From an uncultured Alphaproteobacteria bacterium (GTDB taxonomy: Bacteria; Pseudomonadota; Alphaproteobacteria; Puniceispirillales; Marisalimonadaceae): DNA of 40,639 nucleotides. Of this stretch, positions 19,861-28,670 are shown one piece after another. How positions within the stretch are numbered: the stretch's first letter is position 1; each line of letters opens with the position of its first letter. The notes below the pieces were generated by a model, which was given only the letters and a program-made list of their open reading frames with translations, was not told where the DNA came from and searched no databases. Both the position numbers and the translations under genes were made by a program. Where the stretch lies: positions 1 to 40,639 of the forward strand of contig CAKZQZ010000086.1 of NCBI GenBank assembly GCA_937142855.1, given 5' to 3'.

Positions 19861-20580
19861 TTATTTAGCATTTGGAACTGAACCTTTAAACGATTTTTTG
19901 ATATGAGATTTTTTTCTATGAAAAAACTTAATTAATATTGCACCAGCAACAAAACCTCCTATGTGAGCACCGTATGCAACACCACCTGTGTTAAACCCAT
20001 CTCCACTAAAACTAAATAACTGTATTAAAATCCAACCACCAAGTACAATAAAGGCTCTTATCCTAAATACTTTAAAAAATATAATGAACCAAAAAAATAC
20101 TTTTATATTTGCCTTAGGATACAAAACCAAGTACCCACCTAAAATCCCAGCTATTGCTCCTGAAGCACCAATCATAGGAATTGTTGAACTTGGATCTAAT
20201 AAAGCTTGAGTTAAAGCTGCAATTATTCCGGTAATGAAGTAAAAGAGTATAAATTTTACTCTACCTAATATTTCTTCTATGTTATCACCGAATATATATA
20301 GATACATCATATTCCCAATAAGATGCATCCACCCTCCATGTAAAAACATAGACGTTATGATTGTTATATATGCAGGAATAACTTTTAATTGGGTTGATAA
20401 CTCTGAGTATCCAAATAAAATTGCAGGTATCATTCCAAAACTTATAAATAATTGTTCTTGGACATAATTATGTTCGAAAATATATTTTAGAAAAGTTATT
20501 GAACAGATAAATATTATTAACCAATTAAGTATTGGTATTTTATTAGTTGGGTTTTCATCAGCAAAAGGGAAGAAAAACAT
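19861..20580 (-). CDS. rhomboid-family intramembrane serine protease
   Basis: A 239-residue inner-membrane protease with about six hydrophobic segments. The catalytic serine is S140 in IGASGAIAG and the catalytic histidine H206 in GAHIGGFVAGA; the earlier HGGWMHLIGN motif is also present. It therefore looks active. The substrate cannot be predicted. panC lies immediately upstream on the same strand: its stop codon begins at 20581, directly after the last base of the rhomboid start codon at 20580, so translational coupling is likely. Confidence 0.92.
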   Translation of the reverse strand: MFFFPFADENPTNKIPILNWLIIFICSITFLKYIFEHNYVQEQLFISFGMIPAILFGYSELSTQLKVIPAYITIITSMFLHGGWMHLIGNMMYLYIFGDNIEEILGRVKFILFYFITGIIAALTQALLDPSSTIPMIGASGAIAGILGGYLVLYPKANIKVFFWFIIFFKVFRIRAFIVLGGWILIQLFSFSGDGFNTGGVAYGAHIGGFVAGAILIKFFHRKKSHIKKSFKGSVPNAK

Positions 20581-21423
20581 TTAGAATTCAATGTTGTCTA
20601 TTAATCTAGTTTTATTAATGTTAACTGAACCTAAAAAAGCCTTTTTACCGTCATAACCATTAACATTAATCTTGTTAAGGTTTTCGTCTCTTAGCTCAAA
20701 ATAATCTGGACTTAAATTATATGAATTGAGATATTTTTTAGCTTCATCAATGATAACTTTTAAATCAATGTTTTCTTTATAGGATATGGAGCTCTTATAG
20801 AGACATTTATATAAATTTGTTGCAATTTCCAATTCTGGCTCTGATAAATAATTATTTCTTGAAGAGAGTGCCACACCATTATCTGCCCTTATTATAGGGG
20901 CTTTGATTAATTCTAGGTTTGGATAAAGAGATTTTGCCATTTGTCTTATTAAAATTTCTTGTTGATAATCTTTAGCACCAAAAACGGCAATATCGGGCTT
21001 AATAATTTCGAAAAGTCTATTTACAACAGTTAAAACACCATCAAAATGACCTGGTCTAATTTTTCCACACAATTCTAAACCAAGGGTTCCAGATTTAATA
21101 GTTTTTATATTATCAATTGATGAGAAAACTTCTTTGTTATTTAAAGGTAAAAATAGAAGATCACATCCTTCATCATTTAATTTTTTTATATCATCTTCAT
21201 GAGTTCTTGGGTATTTTTCAAAATCATCATTCTTACCAAATTGAAGTGGGTTTACAAAGATTGTTGAGATTGTTTTAGATGCTTTTTTTTTAGCAATTGT
21301 TAAAAGTGATAAGTGACCTTGATGAAGATTTCCCATTGTTGGTATTAAGGCTAATTTACCAGGTATTTCGGATAGTTTATTAAGAGCTATTTCTAATTCT
21401 TTTCTAGTCCTGGAAATAATCAT
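20581..21423 (-). CDS. panC: pantoate--beta-alanine ligase
   Basis: Makes pantothenate, the coenzyme A precursor, from pantoate and beta-alanine with ATP. The 280 residues start with the nucleotidyltransferase motif PTMGNLHQGHLSL (H34, H37), then FVNPLQFGKNDDFEKYPRT, FGAKDYQQ and the KMSKS-like VALSSRNNYLS. All expected features are present. It lies downstream of tRNA-Leu on the same strand. Confidence 0.95.
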   Translation of the reverse strand: MIISRTRKELEIALNKLSEIPGKLALIPTMGNLHQGHLSLLTIAKKKASKTISTIFVNPLQFGKNDDFEKYPRTHEDDIKKLNDEGCDLLFLPLNNKEVFSSIDNIKTIKSGTLGLELCGKIRPGHFDGVLTVVNRLFEIIKPDIAVFGAKDYQQEILIRQMAKSLYPNLELIKAPIIRADNGVALSSRNNYLSEPELEIATNLYKCLYKSSISYKENIDLKVIIDEAKKYLNSYNLSPDYFELRDENLNKINVNGYDGKKAFLGSVNINKTRLIDNIEF

Positions 21424-21471
21424 TTAAATAAAGACCTAAGCACTTTAGAAAATGTTAAAATAAGATTTATA

Positions 21472-21558
21472 TGGTACGAGCGGGGGGACTTGAACCCCCA
21501 CGTCCTTATCGGACTCTGGATTTTAAGTCCAGTGCGTCTACCATTCCGCCACGCTCGC
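21472..21558 (-). tRNA. tRNA-Leu (anticodon UAA)
   Basis: On the minus strand the sequence folds as a type II tRNA: acceptor GCGAGCG pairs with CGCTCGT (one G-U at the end), the anticodon arm is CTGGA-CTTAAAA-TCCAG with anticodon TAA, a long variable arm follows, and the T arm is GGGGG-TTCAAGT-CCCCC. The CCA end is encoded in the DNA (21472-21474), which is a useful comparison for the abnormal tRNA at 34219. Confidence 0.96.
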
Positions 21559-21581
21559 AAAACCATATTTCAGTTGTGTAA

Positions 21582-21610
21582 CTTAGCTTTTTGGCTAAGG
21601 CAAGTTTTTT
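21582..21610. other. hairpin with T-run upstream of the hydroxy-acid dehydrogenase
   Basis: CTTAGC and GCTAAG (21582-21587, 21594-21599) form a 6-bp stem, followed on the plus strand by TTTTTT at 21605. It looks like a weak intrinsic terminator for plus-strand transcripts, but no plus-strand gene ends just before it. It lies on the 5' side of the minus-strand tRNA and upstream of the plus-strand gene at 21665. Role uncertain. Confidence 0.3.
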
Positions 21611-21664
21611 ATAGCTTTTAAGATTAAATTTTATATAGTTCATTTAATTTATATGGAGTTTTAA

Positions 21665-22765
21665 ATGGAACAAAATAAATTAGGTAGTTTAATTGAAGGA
21701 GAAGAATATCTCGTACTTCATGAGTTTGTTAAAAAAGCAAAAGAAAAACTTCCAATTGAAACTTGGGATTATCTTATAGGTGGATCTGAAACAGAAACGA
21801 CTTTCAAAAGAAATAGATTTGCTCTTGATAGTCTAGCATTTAGACCAAGAGTTTTAAGAAATGTTGAAAATGTTGATCTTTCTTCGAATTTTTTAGGCCA
21901 AGAATTAAGAATACCTGTGATACTTGCTCCTATTGGTTCAATGCAAGATTTTGTTGAAGGAGCGGGCGTAGCACCAACCTTAGCTGCTTCTGAATTTGGT
22001 GTAATGCATATGATAAGCTCAACTTGTATGCCAGGCTTGGAAGAGGTTGCAAAAAGTGTTAATTATCCGAAGTGTTTTCAATTATATATTAGAGGTAATC
22101 ATCATTGGGTTGATGAAAATATTAAATTAGCAATGGAACATGGCTATACTGCTATATGTTTAACAGTTGATTTAGACGCTTATGGGAGAAGAGAGAGAGA
22201 TTTAGCAAAAAGATATAGAACAACATCTCGTCAATCTGCTAGTGGTTTTGAATATCAAATGCGCTTTTCGTGGGATGATATAGATAGAATAAAGTCCTAC
22301 TGTGATTTACCAATCATCATTAAAGGTATAGCTACAAAGGAAGATGCTCTTCTGGCAATTGATCACGGGGTTGAAATGGTTTATGTTTCTAATCATGGTG
22401 GTAGACAATTAGATTATGGAATTGGTGGTTTAAATGTCCTTCCTGAGATTGTTGATGCCGTTGGAAATAAAGCTAAAATTATTTTTGATGGTGGTATAAT
22501 GAGGGGAACTGATGTTGTAAAAGCTATTGCTTTGGGAGCAGATTTTGTAGGTATAGGAAGACTTCAGGGTTTTGCTGCTGCAGCTGGTGGATCTAAGGCT
22601 ATTGTTCGCATGCTTGAGTTGCTCGAATTAGAAATCTTAACTACCATGAGGTTATTGGGTGTCAACAGATTATCCGATTTAGACGAAACATATTTAGGTA
22701 AAGATTATTCATTTGGGAGTTCAGACGTTCTTAGTTCTTTTCCTTTGATTGGTGAGGGATATTGA
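21665..22765 (+). CDS. FMN-dependent alpha-hydroxy acid dehydrogenase
   Basis: A 366-residue flavoenzyme of the lactate dehydrogenase/glycolate oxidase family, oxidising an L-2-hydroxy acid. The FMN barrel is evident: LAPIGSMQ, FQLYIRGN, LTVDLDAYGRRERDL, the lysine in PIIIKGIATKEDA, the catalytic histidine and arginine in VSNHGGRQLDYG, and the phosphate-binding FDGGIMRGTDVVKA and GADFVGIGR. Substrate choice (lactate, glycolate, mandelate) is not readable. There is a 100-nt gap after tRNA-Leu and no obvious operon partner. Confidence 0.87.
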   Translation: MEQNKLGSLIEGEEYLVLHEFVKKAKEKLPIETWDYLIGGSETETTFKRNRFALDSLAFRPRVLRNVENVDLSSNFLGQELRIPVILAPIGSMQDFVEGAGVAPTLAASEFGVMHMISSTCMPGLEEVAKSVNYPKCFQLYIRGNHHWVDENIKLAMEHGYTAICLTVDLDAYGRRERDLAKRYRTTSRQSASGFEYQMRFSWDDIDRIKSYCDLPIIIKGIATKEDALLAIDHGVEMVYVSNHGGRQLDYGIGGLNVLPEIVDAVGNKAKIIFDGGIMRGTDVVKAIALGADFVGIGRLQGFAAAAGGSKAIVRMLELLELEILTTMRLLGVNRLSDLDETYLGKDYSFGSSDVLSSFPLIGEGY

Positions 22766-22773
22766 ATAATTAG

Positions 22774-23376
22774 TTAGAATAGTTCAGAAAATCTTTTTAA
22801 AAATTTTTTTGCAATAATGTTGGGTCCAATAGGTGAAATTTTTTCTATATTGTATTTCAAAACAGGTTTTTTTAGAATAACCATAGCTTCTTTTTTGTTA
22901 TAGCCAGCTACGTTAACAGCTTCATACCAGGCCACGGCTTTATCAATTTTTTTAATTTTTGATGCAATTAGTTTTGGGAGTTCAGGAGGTAGTCCAAATC
23001 TGATATGAATAGCTTTCATCAAATTATCTTCAACGTGTCTGTAACTATTATTGAGAGCATATTTAAATGGTGTAATTAGATCACCAATCACATACTCTGG
23101 GGCATCATGTAAAAGTGCTGCCAAGTACCATCTTTTATTTAAGTTTGGATACTCGAAATTAAAAACTTCTTCTACAATTACTGAATGTTGTGCAACTGAA
23201 TAAGCATGATTTCCTATAGTTTGTCCATTCCACCTCGTAACTCGGGACAAACCAAGAGCAATATCTTCTATTTCTATATCTAAAGGGGATGGAGATAATA
23301 TATCAAGTTTACGACCAGATAACATTCTCTGCCATGCCCTTTGTTGTTTGCCTTTTAATTCATTAGTAATTTTCAA
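22774..23376 (-). CDS. HD-domain phosphohydrolase
   Basis: A 200-residue HD-superfamily hydrolase. Histidines come from YSVAQHSVIVEE and the metal-binding His-Asp from ALLHDAPEYVIGD, followed by LITPFKYAL, a pattern shared with YfbR-like nucleotidases. The N-terminal block RAWQRMLSGRKLDILSPSPL occurs in the alphaproteobacterial branch. A nucleotide or phosphate-ester substrate is likely but not shown. It converges on the hydroxy-acid dehydrogenase (9 nt between ends) and diverges from the membrane protein at 23458. Confidence 0.82.
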   Translation of the reverse strand: MKITNELKGKQQRAWQRMLSGRKLDILSPSPLDIEIEDIALGLSRVTRWNGQTIGNHAYSVAQHSVIVEEVFNFEYPNLNKRWYLAALLHDAPEYVIGDLITPFKYALNNSYRHVEDNLMKAIHIRFGLPPELPKLIASKIKKIDKAVAWYEAVNVAGYNKKEAMVILKKPVLKYNIEKISPIGPNIIAKKFLKRFSELF

Positions 23377-23457
23377 ATTCCTTATTATCTAAAAAGATAT
23401 TGATTTATTACATATTAAAGATAAAAAAGAAAAATATAATTCTGCCAGAGTAAATAG

Positions 23458-24156
23458 TTGGATTTTTATCAAGTACAAAATAAATATCGTCAAAAACAAG
23501 TTAAATCTCTACTTAGCTTTTGCCTTAAATTTTTATTGTTTTTCGCAGCTTTTATCTGTGGTTGGTGGTTTGGTAATAGTGACAAAGTAGTATTAATTGC
23601 TGAAAACGAAAAAATAATTACAGAACATTATAATAAAGAAATAGCACTTGAAAGAAAATTAGCTGACGCTAAATTAAAGTTAAAGGAAGTTAATTTATTA
23701 TTAAGTACTCAAAACATTAAAGATAAAAACTCTAATTTAGGAAAAGAATCGAAAAACTTGCTTGCCTATAGCTTAGCAAAAGGTGTTTCCGAAGAAGAAA
23801 TTATTAATTCTCTTAAATTACTTTCTAGTAAAAAAAAATGTAATAATTTGAAATTAAATGAATTAGCAGTTTCTACGCAATCATTTACTCCACCTGAAAA
23901 TGTCTTATCTTTGTTTTCTGGTGGATTAAAATTAAAAGTAGATGGTAATATTAATAATACCAGCAAAACGCCATACTTTAATCCAGACAAACCAATTAGG
24001 GCTATATTTATGTATCTAGGGTATAGTGAAATCATTGAAGGTGAATTACCAATTATAAAAAATATAAGGGCTAATAAATTTATAGTAAAAGTAAAATTAT
24101 CAAGGTCTAAAATCAGGGGAGCTGTAATGGTCAGTTTCCAAAGTTGTAAAATTTAA
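23458..24156 (+). CDS. membrane-anchored coiled-coil protein of unknown function
   Basis: I do not recognise this 232-residue protein. It has a short basic N-terminus, one strong membrane segment around residues 22-41 (LKFLLFFAAFICGWWFGN), then a charged helical stretch around 50-90 that looks like a coiled coil, and a C-terminal beta-rich part ending with a cysteine. This suggests a bitopic protein with a periplasmic domain, a shape reminiscent of assembly factors of the PilO type, but there is no pilus gene nearby. The start is TTG at 23458; no alternative ATG precedes the membrane segment. SDR gene follows 29 nt later. Confidence 0.65.
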   Translation: MDFYQVQNKYRQKQVKSLLSFCLKFLLFFAAFICGWWFGNSDKVVLIAENEKIITEHYNKEIALERKLADAKLKLKEVNLLLSTQNIKDKNSNLGKESKNLLAYSLAKGVSEEEIINSLKLLSSKKKCNNLKLNELAVSTQSFTPPENVLSLFSGGLKLKVDGNINNTSKTPYFNPDKPIRAIFMYLGYSEIIEGELPIIKNIRANKFIVKVKLSRSKIRGAVMVSFQSCKI

Positions 24157-24185
24157 TTTTTATTTTAAAAATTTGAAGATTTATA

Positions 24186-24926
24186 ATGAAATATAAAACA
24201 GCTATTATAACTGGTGCTAGTGAAGGAATTGGATGTTCTTTAGCTAAATTATTAGTTAAAAATGGTTGGGAAGTAATTGGAATAAGTAGAAATATAAAAA
24301 AATTAAATTCTTTAAATAAAGAATTATCAAAATGTAAGGGAGTGTTTAAACCCTTTGCATGCGATGTTCAAAATTTTAGAAAGCTAGTTTCTATTGAAAA
24401 AAAAATAAATATTCCAGATTTACTTTTTTTAAATGCTGGAATTTATACACCTATTGATGCAAGTAATAAAAATATAGAACATTTCAAACATCACATAAAT
24501 GTAAATTATCTAGGTGTTATTAATGCTTACGAAGCATTTCTTCCTAGAATGATAAAAGCAAACTCAGGACATATTATAATTATGTCAAGTATTTCTGGTT
24601 GGATTGGACTGCCTAAAGCTGCAGCATATGGTCCAACTAAAGCCGCTTTAAGATCATTTGCACAGTCTATTAGATATGATTTAAATTCAAAAGGTATTAA
24701 AGTCCAAGTTTGCAGCCCAGGGTTTGTTGAAACTTCGGCTACATCAATTAATAATTTTTATATGCCTGGTTTGCTAAAAGCTGATGAAGCAGCTAAACGT
24801 ATATATAAAAATATGCATACTAAAAAATTTGAATTCTCTTTTCCATTAGGGTTTTCAACCTTTATGAAACTTTTAAGCATTTTGCCAGACAAATTATCAT
24901 CCTTCTTAATTAATCAAATTAAATAA
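24186..24926 (+). CDS. short-chain dehydrogenase/reductase
   Basis: A 246-residue classical SDR with cofactor motif TGASEGIGCSLA, LNAGIY (NAG motif), the catalytic serine in IIMSSISGWIG and YGPTKAAL (YxxxK). The Rossmann residues after the first strand (SRN) suit NADP. It overlaps no neighbour and is followed by an NTF2-like gene after 13 nt. SDR plus NTF2-like genes often accompany the CFA-like/DUF1365/FAD amine-oxidase group in Proteobacteria; here they converge on that group. Confidence 0.88.
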   Translation: MKYKTAIITGASEGIGCSLAKLLVKNGWEVIGISRNIKKLNSLNKELSKCKGVFKPFACDVQNFRKLVSIEKKINIPDLLFLNAGIYTPIDASNKNIEHFKHHINVNYLGVINAYEAFLPRMIKANSGHIIIMSSISGWIGLPKAAAYGPTKAALRSFAQSIRYDLNSKGIKVQVCSPGFVETSATSINNFYMPGLLKADEAAKRIYKNMHTKKFEFSFPLGFSTFMKLLSILPDKLSSFLINQIK

Positions 24927-24939
24927 TGAAAAATTAATA

Positions 24940-25362
24940 ATGAATAATAAAAAGGTAATAAGTTATATTAAATTATTTTGTGAGTTAACACCTGAAAAAA
25001 TAGTTTATTTTGACGATCTAATTGATAAGAATATAGTTTTTATTGATCCATTCAATAACGTAAAGGGCTCTGAAAAGTTCAAGAAGGTTTTTTATCATAT
25101 GTTTAAAAAAGTAAAAAACCCTAATTTTTTAGTTATAGATTATCTGGTTGGGAAAGAAATTGTTTTTTTGAAGTGGGAAATGTCTTTTGAGGCTTTTAAC
25201 TCTCTTCAAAAAATTGAGGGTGTGAGTGAGTTATTAATAAATAAAGAAGGAAAAATTTCTTCACACGTAGACTACTGGGACTCCTTGAATGGACTATTCA
25301 TTAAACTGCCTTTTATTGGTTTTTTTTATAAATTAAGTTTAAAAATGTTTAAGGTTGATTAA
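24940..25362 (+). CDS. NTF2/SnoaL-like protein
   Basis: A 140-residue protein with the shape of the SnoaL/NTF2 fold: N-terminal helix, the strand motif FIDPFNNVKGSEKFKKVF, and YWDSLNGLFIKLPFIG near the end. The family includes cyclases, isomerases and non-enzymatic binding proteins, so no reaction is assigned. Its neighbours suggest a part in modifying or handling unusual lipids. The last 14 nt overlap the 3' end of the convergent methyltransferase gene (25349-25362). Confidence 0.7.
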   Translation: MNNKKVISYIKLFCELTPEKIVYFDDLIDKNIVFIDPFNNVKGSEKFKKVFYHMFKKVKNPNFLVIDYLVGKEIVFLKWEMSFEAFNSLQKIEGVSELLINKEGKISSHVDYWDSLNGLFIKLPFIGFFYKLSLKMFKVD

Positions 25363-26527
25363 ATTTTAATTTTATTTGTTTTAAGTCTATATTTTTTGAT
25401 AGAAAACCTCCTTCACAATATGAAAGATAGTAATTCCACATTAATTTAAATCTTTTATCAAAGCCTAATTTTTCAATTTTTCCCCAATTTTCATTAAAGT
25501 TTTTATTCCATATACTTAATGTTTTAGCATAATCATCAGCATAACTATAATTACCTTCCAAAGTTAAGGAGTGTTTAGTAATTAATGACTTTAGGATTTT
25601 TTCAGATGGAAGCATACCCCCAGGAAATATATATTTTTGAATAAAGTCAGGATTTTTACTATACACGTCATAAATTTTGTTATCAATTGTGATAAGTTGA
25701 AGGCCAATAATACCATTTGGATTTAAAATACTTTGAACTTTTTTAAAAAAAGTATTCCAATAATCTTTTCCAACAGCTTCAAACATTTCTATAGATAATA
25801 TTTTATCAAATTTTCCTTCGATATTTCTGTAGTCACAGTAAATGATTTTCACTTTTTTATTTAATTTAGCTTTTTTTATTCTTTCTGTAGCGTAGTTAAA
25901 CTGTTCTTTTGATATGGTAATTGCAGTAACATCACAATCATAATTTTCAGCTAAAAATTGAGATAAACCTCCCCATCCACAACCTATTTCTAAAATTTTA
26001 TCATTTTTTTTAATAGACGCCAGATTAGCTAGTTTTGAATATTTTCTTAACTGAGCTTCTTCTAAGTTTTCACTTTTATTAGAAAAAATAGCAGATGAAT
26101 AAGTCATTGTTTTATCTAGCCAGAACTTATAAAAATCATTACCAAGATCATAATGATATGAGATATTTTTCTTAGATTGTATTTTTGTATTTTTGTTTTT
26201 TAAATGTGAAATTTTATTAAGAATATATTTAAAAATAGATATCTTAAAAGTGGATTCAGCCTGATCGTTGTTCATAGCAAAGTAATGCATAAGATCAGTT
26301 AATTTATTACTCGACAATCTTTGAGACATAAATAATTCTGCAAACTTTACAGAACCACCTTGAATGATTTCTTTAAATACCAGACTATCATTTATTTTTA
26401 AAAAGGCATGAGGACCTTTACTGTTACCTTTTATGTTCTCAATTACTCCATTGGGTAATTCTATTTCAATTGATCCAAAAGGAAATTTCTTAATCCCATC
26501 TATAAATAATTTATACCAAAATTTCAT
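25349..26527 (-). CDS. CFA-synthase-like SAM methyltransferase
   Basis: A 392-residue relative of cyclopropane-fatty-acyl-phospholipid synthase, acting on unsaturated acyl chains in the membrane. It shows YHYDLGNDFYKFWLDKTMTY, the SAM loop LEIGCGWGGLSQ (residues 179-190) and YIFPGGMLPS. Two E. coli Cfa active-site residues differ: the cysteine of YSCAYW is S145, and the bicarbonate-binding histidine of GMFEHVG is A251 in SIEMFEAVG. That pattern marks the branch found with DUF1365 and FAD amine oxidases, some of which methylate a diunsaturated chain in furan-lipid synthesis. Its start overlaps the DUF1365 stop by 4 nt. Confidence 0.85.
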   Translation of the reverse strand: MKFWYKLFIDGIKKFPFGSIEIELPNGVIENIKGNSKGPHAFLKINDSLVFKEIIQGGSVKFAELFMSQRLSSNKLTDLMHYFAMNNDQAESTFKISIFKYILNKISHLKNKNTKIQSKKNISYHYDLGNDFYKFWLDKTMTYSSAIFSNKSENLEEAQLRKYSKLANLASIKKNDKILEIGCGWGGLSQFLAENYDCDVTAITISKEQFNYATERIKKAKLNKKVKIIYCDYRNIEGKFDKILSIEMFEAVGKDYWNTFFKKVQSILNPNGIIGLQLITIDNKIYDVYSKNPDFIQKYIFPGGMLPSEKILKSLITKHSLTLEGNYSYADDYAKTLSIWNKNFNENWGKIEKLGFDKRFKLMWNYYLSYCEGGFLSKNIDLKQIKLKFNQP

Positions 26528-27369
26528 TTGTCTTTTCTACTTTTAACAAATTCAATATTTTCATTTCTTAATATTTTCCTTCCAAAGGAATATTTAATAA
26601 TTTCTTGTTTTGGAATTTTAAACAATTTTACTTTTTTTAACCATAGATAAAACGCTTGTAAATGAATATTTATCCAAATTTTGCCAGGAAAGTTTTTAAA
26701 TAAAATTAAAGAGGATAAGATATTTTTATTATTAAATTTAATTTCATTTAAATGCATAGATGCGGAAAAAACCAAAGTGTTTTTAATAAAATATTTTACA
26801 GAAGTTTGGATCTCATCATCATTATAATTTGCATATAGATTATATCTTCCTTTTTTCTCATAAAAAGGCGATACAAAAAGTTTTTTGGAGGTTTCTTGAG
26901 TGTTACCTTTTTTGTTAATATTATTTAAAATATAATGGTGAATGTCTCCAAAAGTATTTCTAACTTCAAACACATAATGTAATAATTCACTTTTGATATT
27001 ATAACAAAAATATACTGACAAAGGATTAAACCCTAGACCTAAAATTTTAGGAAAAGTCAGTAATTTAATATTATTAATTTTATTTTTTTCTACAGATGAG
27101 GTTTTTACAAGGTTTTCTATAAAAAAATATAGATCTCTTTTATTAGATTTTTTTATTTGAGGTCCATGATCTTCAGAAGACCAACTGAAAATATTGAATT
27201 TTTCGAAAGAAAAAAATAAAGGAAATTTTTCTTGAATATTTTCATCTTCTTTTTTCAAGTCAATTAAAAGCGCATTAATTCTATTCTTAAAAAAATGGTC
27301 TATATTACCAATTCTTTTATGAAAAATATGGCCATTAAAAAGTTTTACGGATTTGGTTAAATAGATCAT
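26524..27369 (-). CDS. DUF1365 family protein
   Basis: A 281-residue DUF1365 protein. Family features include the start VKLFNGHIFHKRIGN, the central LGLGFNPLSVYFCYN and VRNTFGDIHHYIL, and KLFVSPFYEKKGRYN. Its biochemical role is not established; it is almost always beside a CFA-like methyltransferase and an FAD amine-oxidase-like protein, as it is here. It overlaps the methyltransferase start (ATGA-type, 26524-26527) and follows the amine-oxidase gene by 10 nt, so the three are an operon. Confidence 0.85.
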   Translation of the reverse strand: MIYLTKSVKLFNGHIFHKRIGNIDHFFKNRINALLIDLKKEDENIQEKFPLFFSFEKFNIFSWSSEDHGPQIKKSNKRDLYFFIENLVKTSSVEKNKINNIKLLTFPKILGLGFNPLSVYFCYNIKSELLHYVFEVRNTFGDIHHYILNNINKKGNTQETSKKLFVSPFYEKKGRYNLYANYNDDEIQTSVKYFIKNTLVFSASMHLNEIKFNNKNILSSLILFKNFPGKIWINIHLQAFYLWLKKVKLFKIPKQEIIKYSFGRKILRNENIEFVKSRKDK

Positions 27370-27379
27370 TACATAACAA

Positions 27380-28645
27380 TTATTTAAATTCCCAAGGTAT
27401 CTTTGCTTGAAGTAATTTAGCTACCTTGACTGCTGACTTAATTCCATCCTCATGAAACCCATAACCTAGCCAAGCACCAGCAAAGTAAATATTATTTTGG
27501 CCTTGTATTAATGCCATTTTATTTTGTGCTTTATTTGTATTATTATTAAAAATAGGGTGTTCATATATAATCTTTTTATAAGTTAAATCTGAGGATGGAA
27601 TAATATAAGGATTCAAGCTAACAAAAACATTTGTTGAAGTATTAAGTTTTTGTAACATATTCATCCAGTATGTTACTGACGAAGCTCTTTTTTTCTTATT
27701 ATTTGAAAGATAGTTCCAACTTGACCAAGTCTTTTTATTTTTTGGCATTAAAGATAAGTCTGAATGAAGATAGACTACATTTTTTTGATATTTAAAATTT
27801 TCAAGTAAATTTTGAGTTTTCTTATCTAAGTTTTCAATTAGCTTAATGGCTTGATCAGGATGCGTTGCCATAATAACTTTGTCAAAAATCTGTGATTTAC
27901 TCTCAAAGTCTATTTTTACTTTTTTATTTTGAAGAGAAATAGATTTAATTTTTGTTTTTAATAGAATTCTGTTTCCAGTTTTTTTTTCTAACTCATTGAT
28001 AACTTTTTTAACGTATTCTTTTGATCCATTTTTTACTGTTCTCCATTTAGGCCGAAAAATAAAATTTATTAGCTGATGATTTTTAAAAAAAGTTAGTAGT
28101 GATTTTGCTGGAAAATTTAAAATTTCATTTTCTGGGCAAGACCAAATAGCTGAGGACATTGGTATTAAATGATCATTTATAAATTCATTACTAAAATTAC
28201 ACCTTTTTAAGTAATCCTTTAAACTCTCATCACCTTTGATTTCATGTGCATATTTATAGCCAAATATAAAAAATTTTATTATATCTTTTAACATTTTATA
28301 AAAGTTAAGATTAAAAAAGTTTTTTTTCTGAGCGAATAACCCTTTCAAAGAACCAGAATATTCTAATTTTCCATTACCAGAAGAAACGGCAAATGACATG
28401 TCAGAGCTTATAGTTTCTACATTTAAGTAATCAAAAAAACCAACTAAATTTGGATAATTAAGTTTATTGTATACTATAAAACCAGTATCAACTGGGATAT
28501 CACCATTCTTTGACGGTACATTTATAGTATTTGCATGTCCTCCAAATCTTGAGTCGCTCTCAATTAATGTTATTTTGTGTTCACGAGATAGAAGTAAAGC
28601 AGATGATAAACCAGAAATACCAGATCCAATTATAGCAATTTTCAT
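27380..28645 (-). CDS. FAD-dependent amine-oxidase-like protein
   Basis: A 421-residue flavoprotein: dinucleotide site IIGSGISGLSSALLL at the start, then the motif FGGHANTI and VDTGFIVYN typical of the NAD/FAD-binding protein placed next to DUF1365. The C-terminal FAD segment is IYFAGAWLGYGFHEDGIKSA. It is probably the redox enzyme of a lipid-modifying operon: it may introduce or rearrange double bonds on acyl chains (inference from neighbours). It begins the three-gene operon and lies just downstream of the 58-residue membrane protein. Confidence 0.85.
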   Translation of the reverse strand: MKIAIIGSGISGLSSALLLSREHKITLIESDSRFGGHANTINVPSKNGDIPVDTGFIVYNKLNYPNLVGFFDYLNVETISSDMSFAVSSGNGKLEYSGSLKGLFAQKKNFFNLNFYKMLKDIIKFFIFGYKYAHEIKGDESLKDYLKRCNFSNEFINDHLIPMSSAIWSCPENEILNFPAKSLLTFFKNHQLINFIFRPKWRTVKNGSKEYVKKVINELEKKTGNRILLKTKIKSISLQNKKVKIDFESKSQIFDKVIMATHPDQAIKLIENLDKKTQNLLENFKYQKNVVYLHSDLSLMPKNKKTWSSWNYLSNNKKKRASSVTYWMNMLQKLNTSTNVFVSLNPYIIPSSDLTYKKIIYEHPIFNNNTNKAQNKMALIQGQNNIYFAGAWLGYGFHEDGIKSAVKVAKLLQAKIPWEFK

Positions 28646-28670
28646 TAAACATTTACCATTGAAAAGTGAG

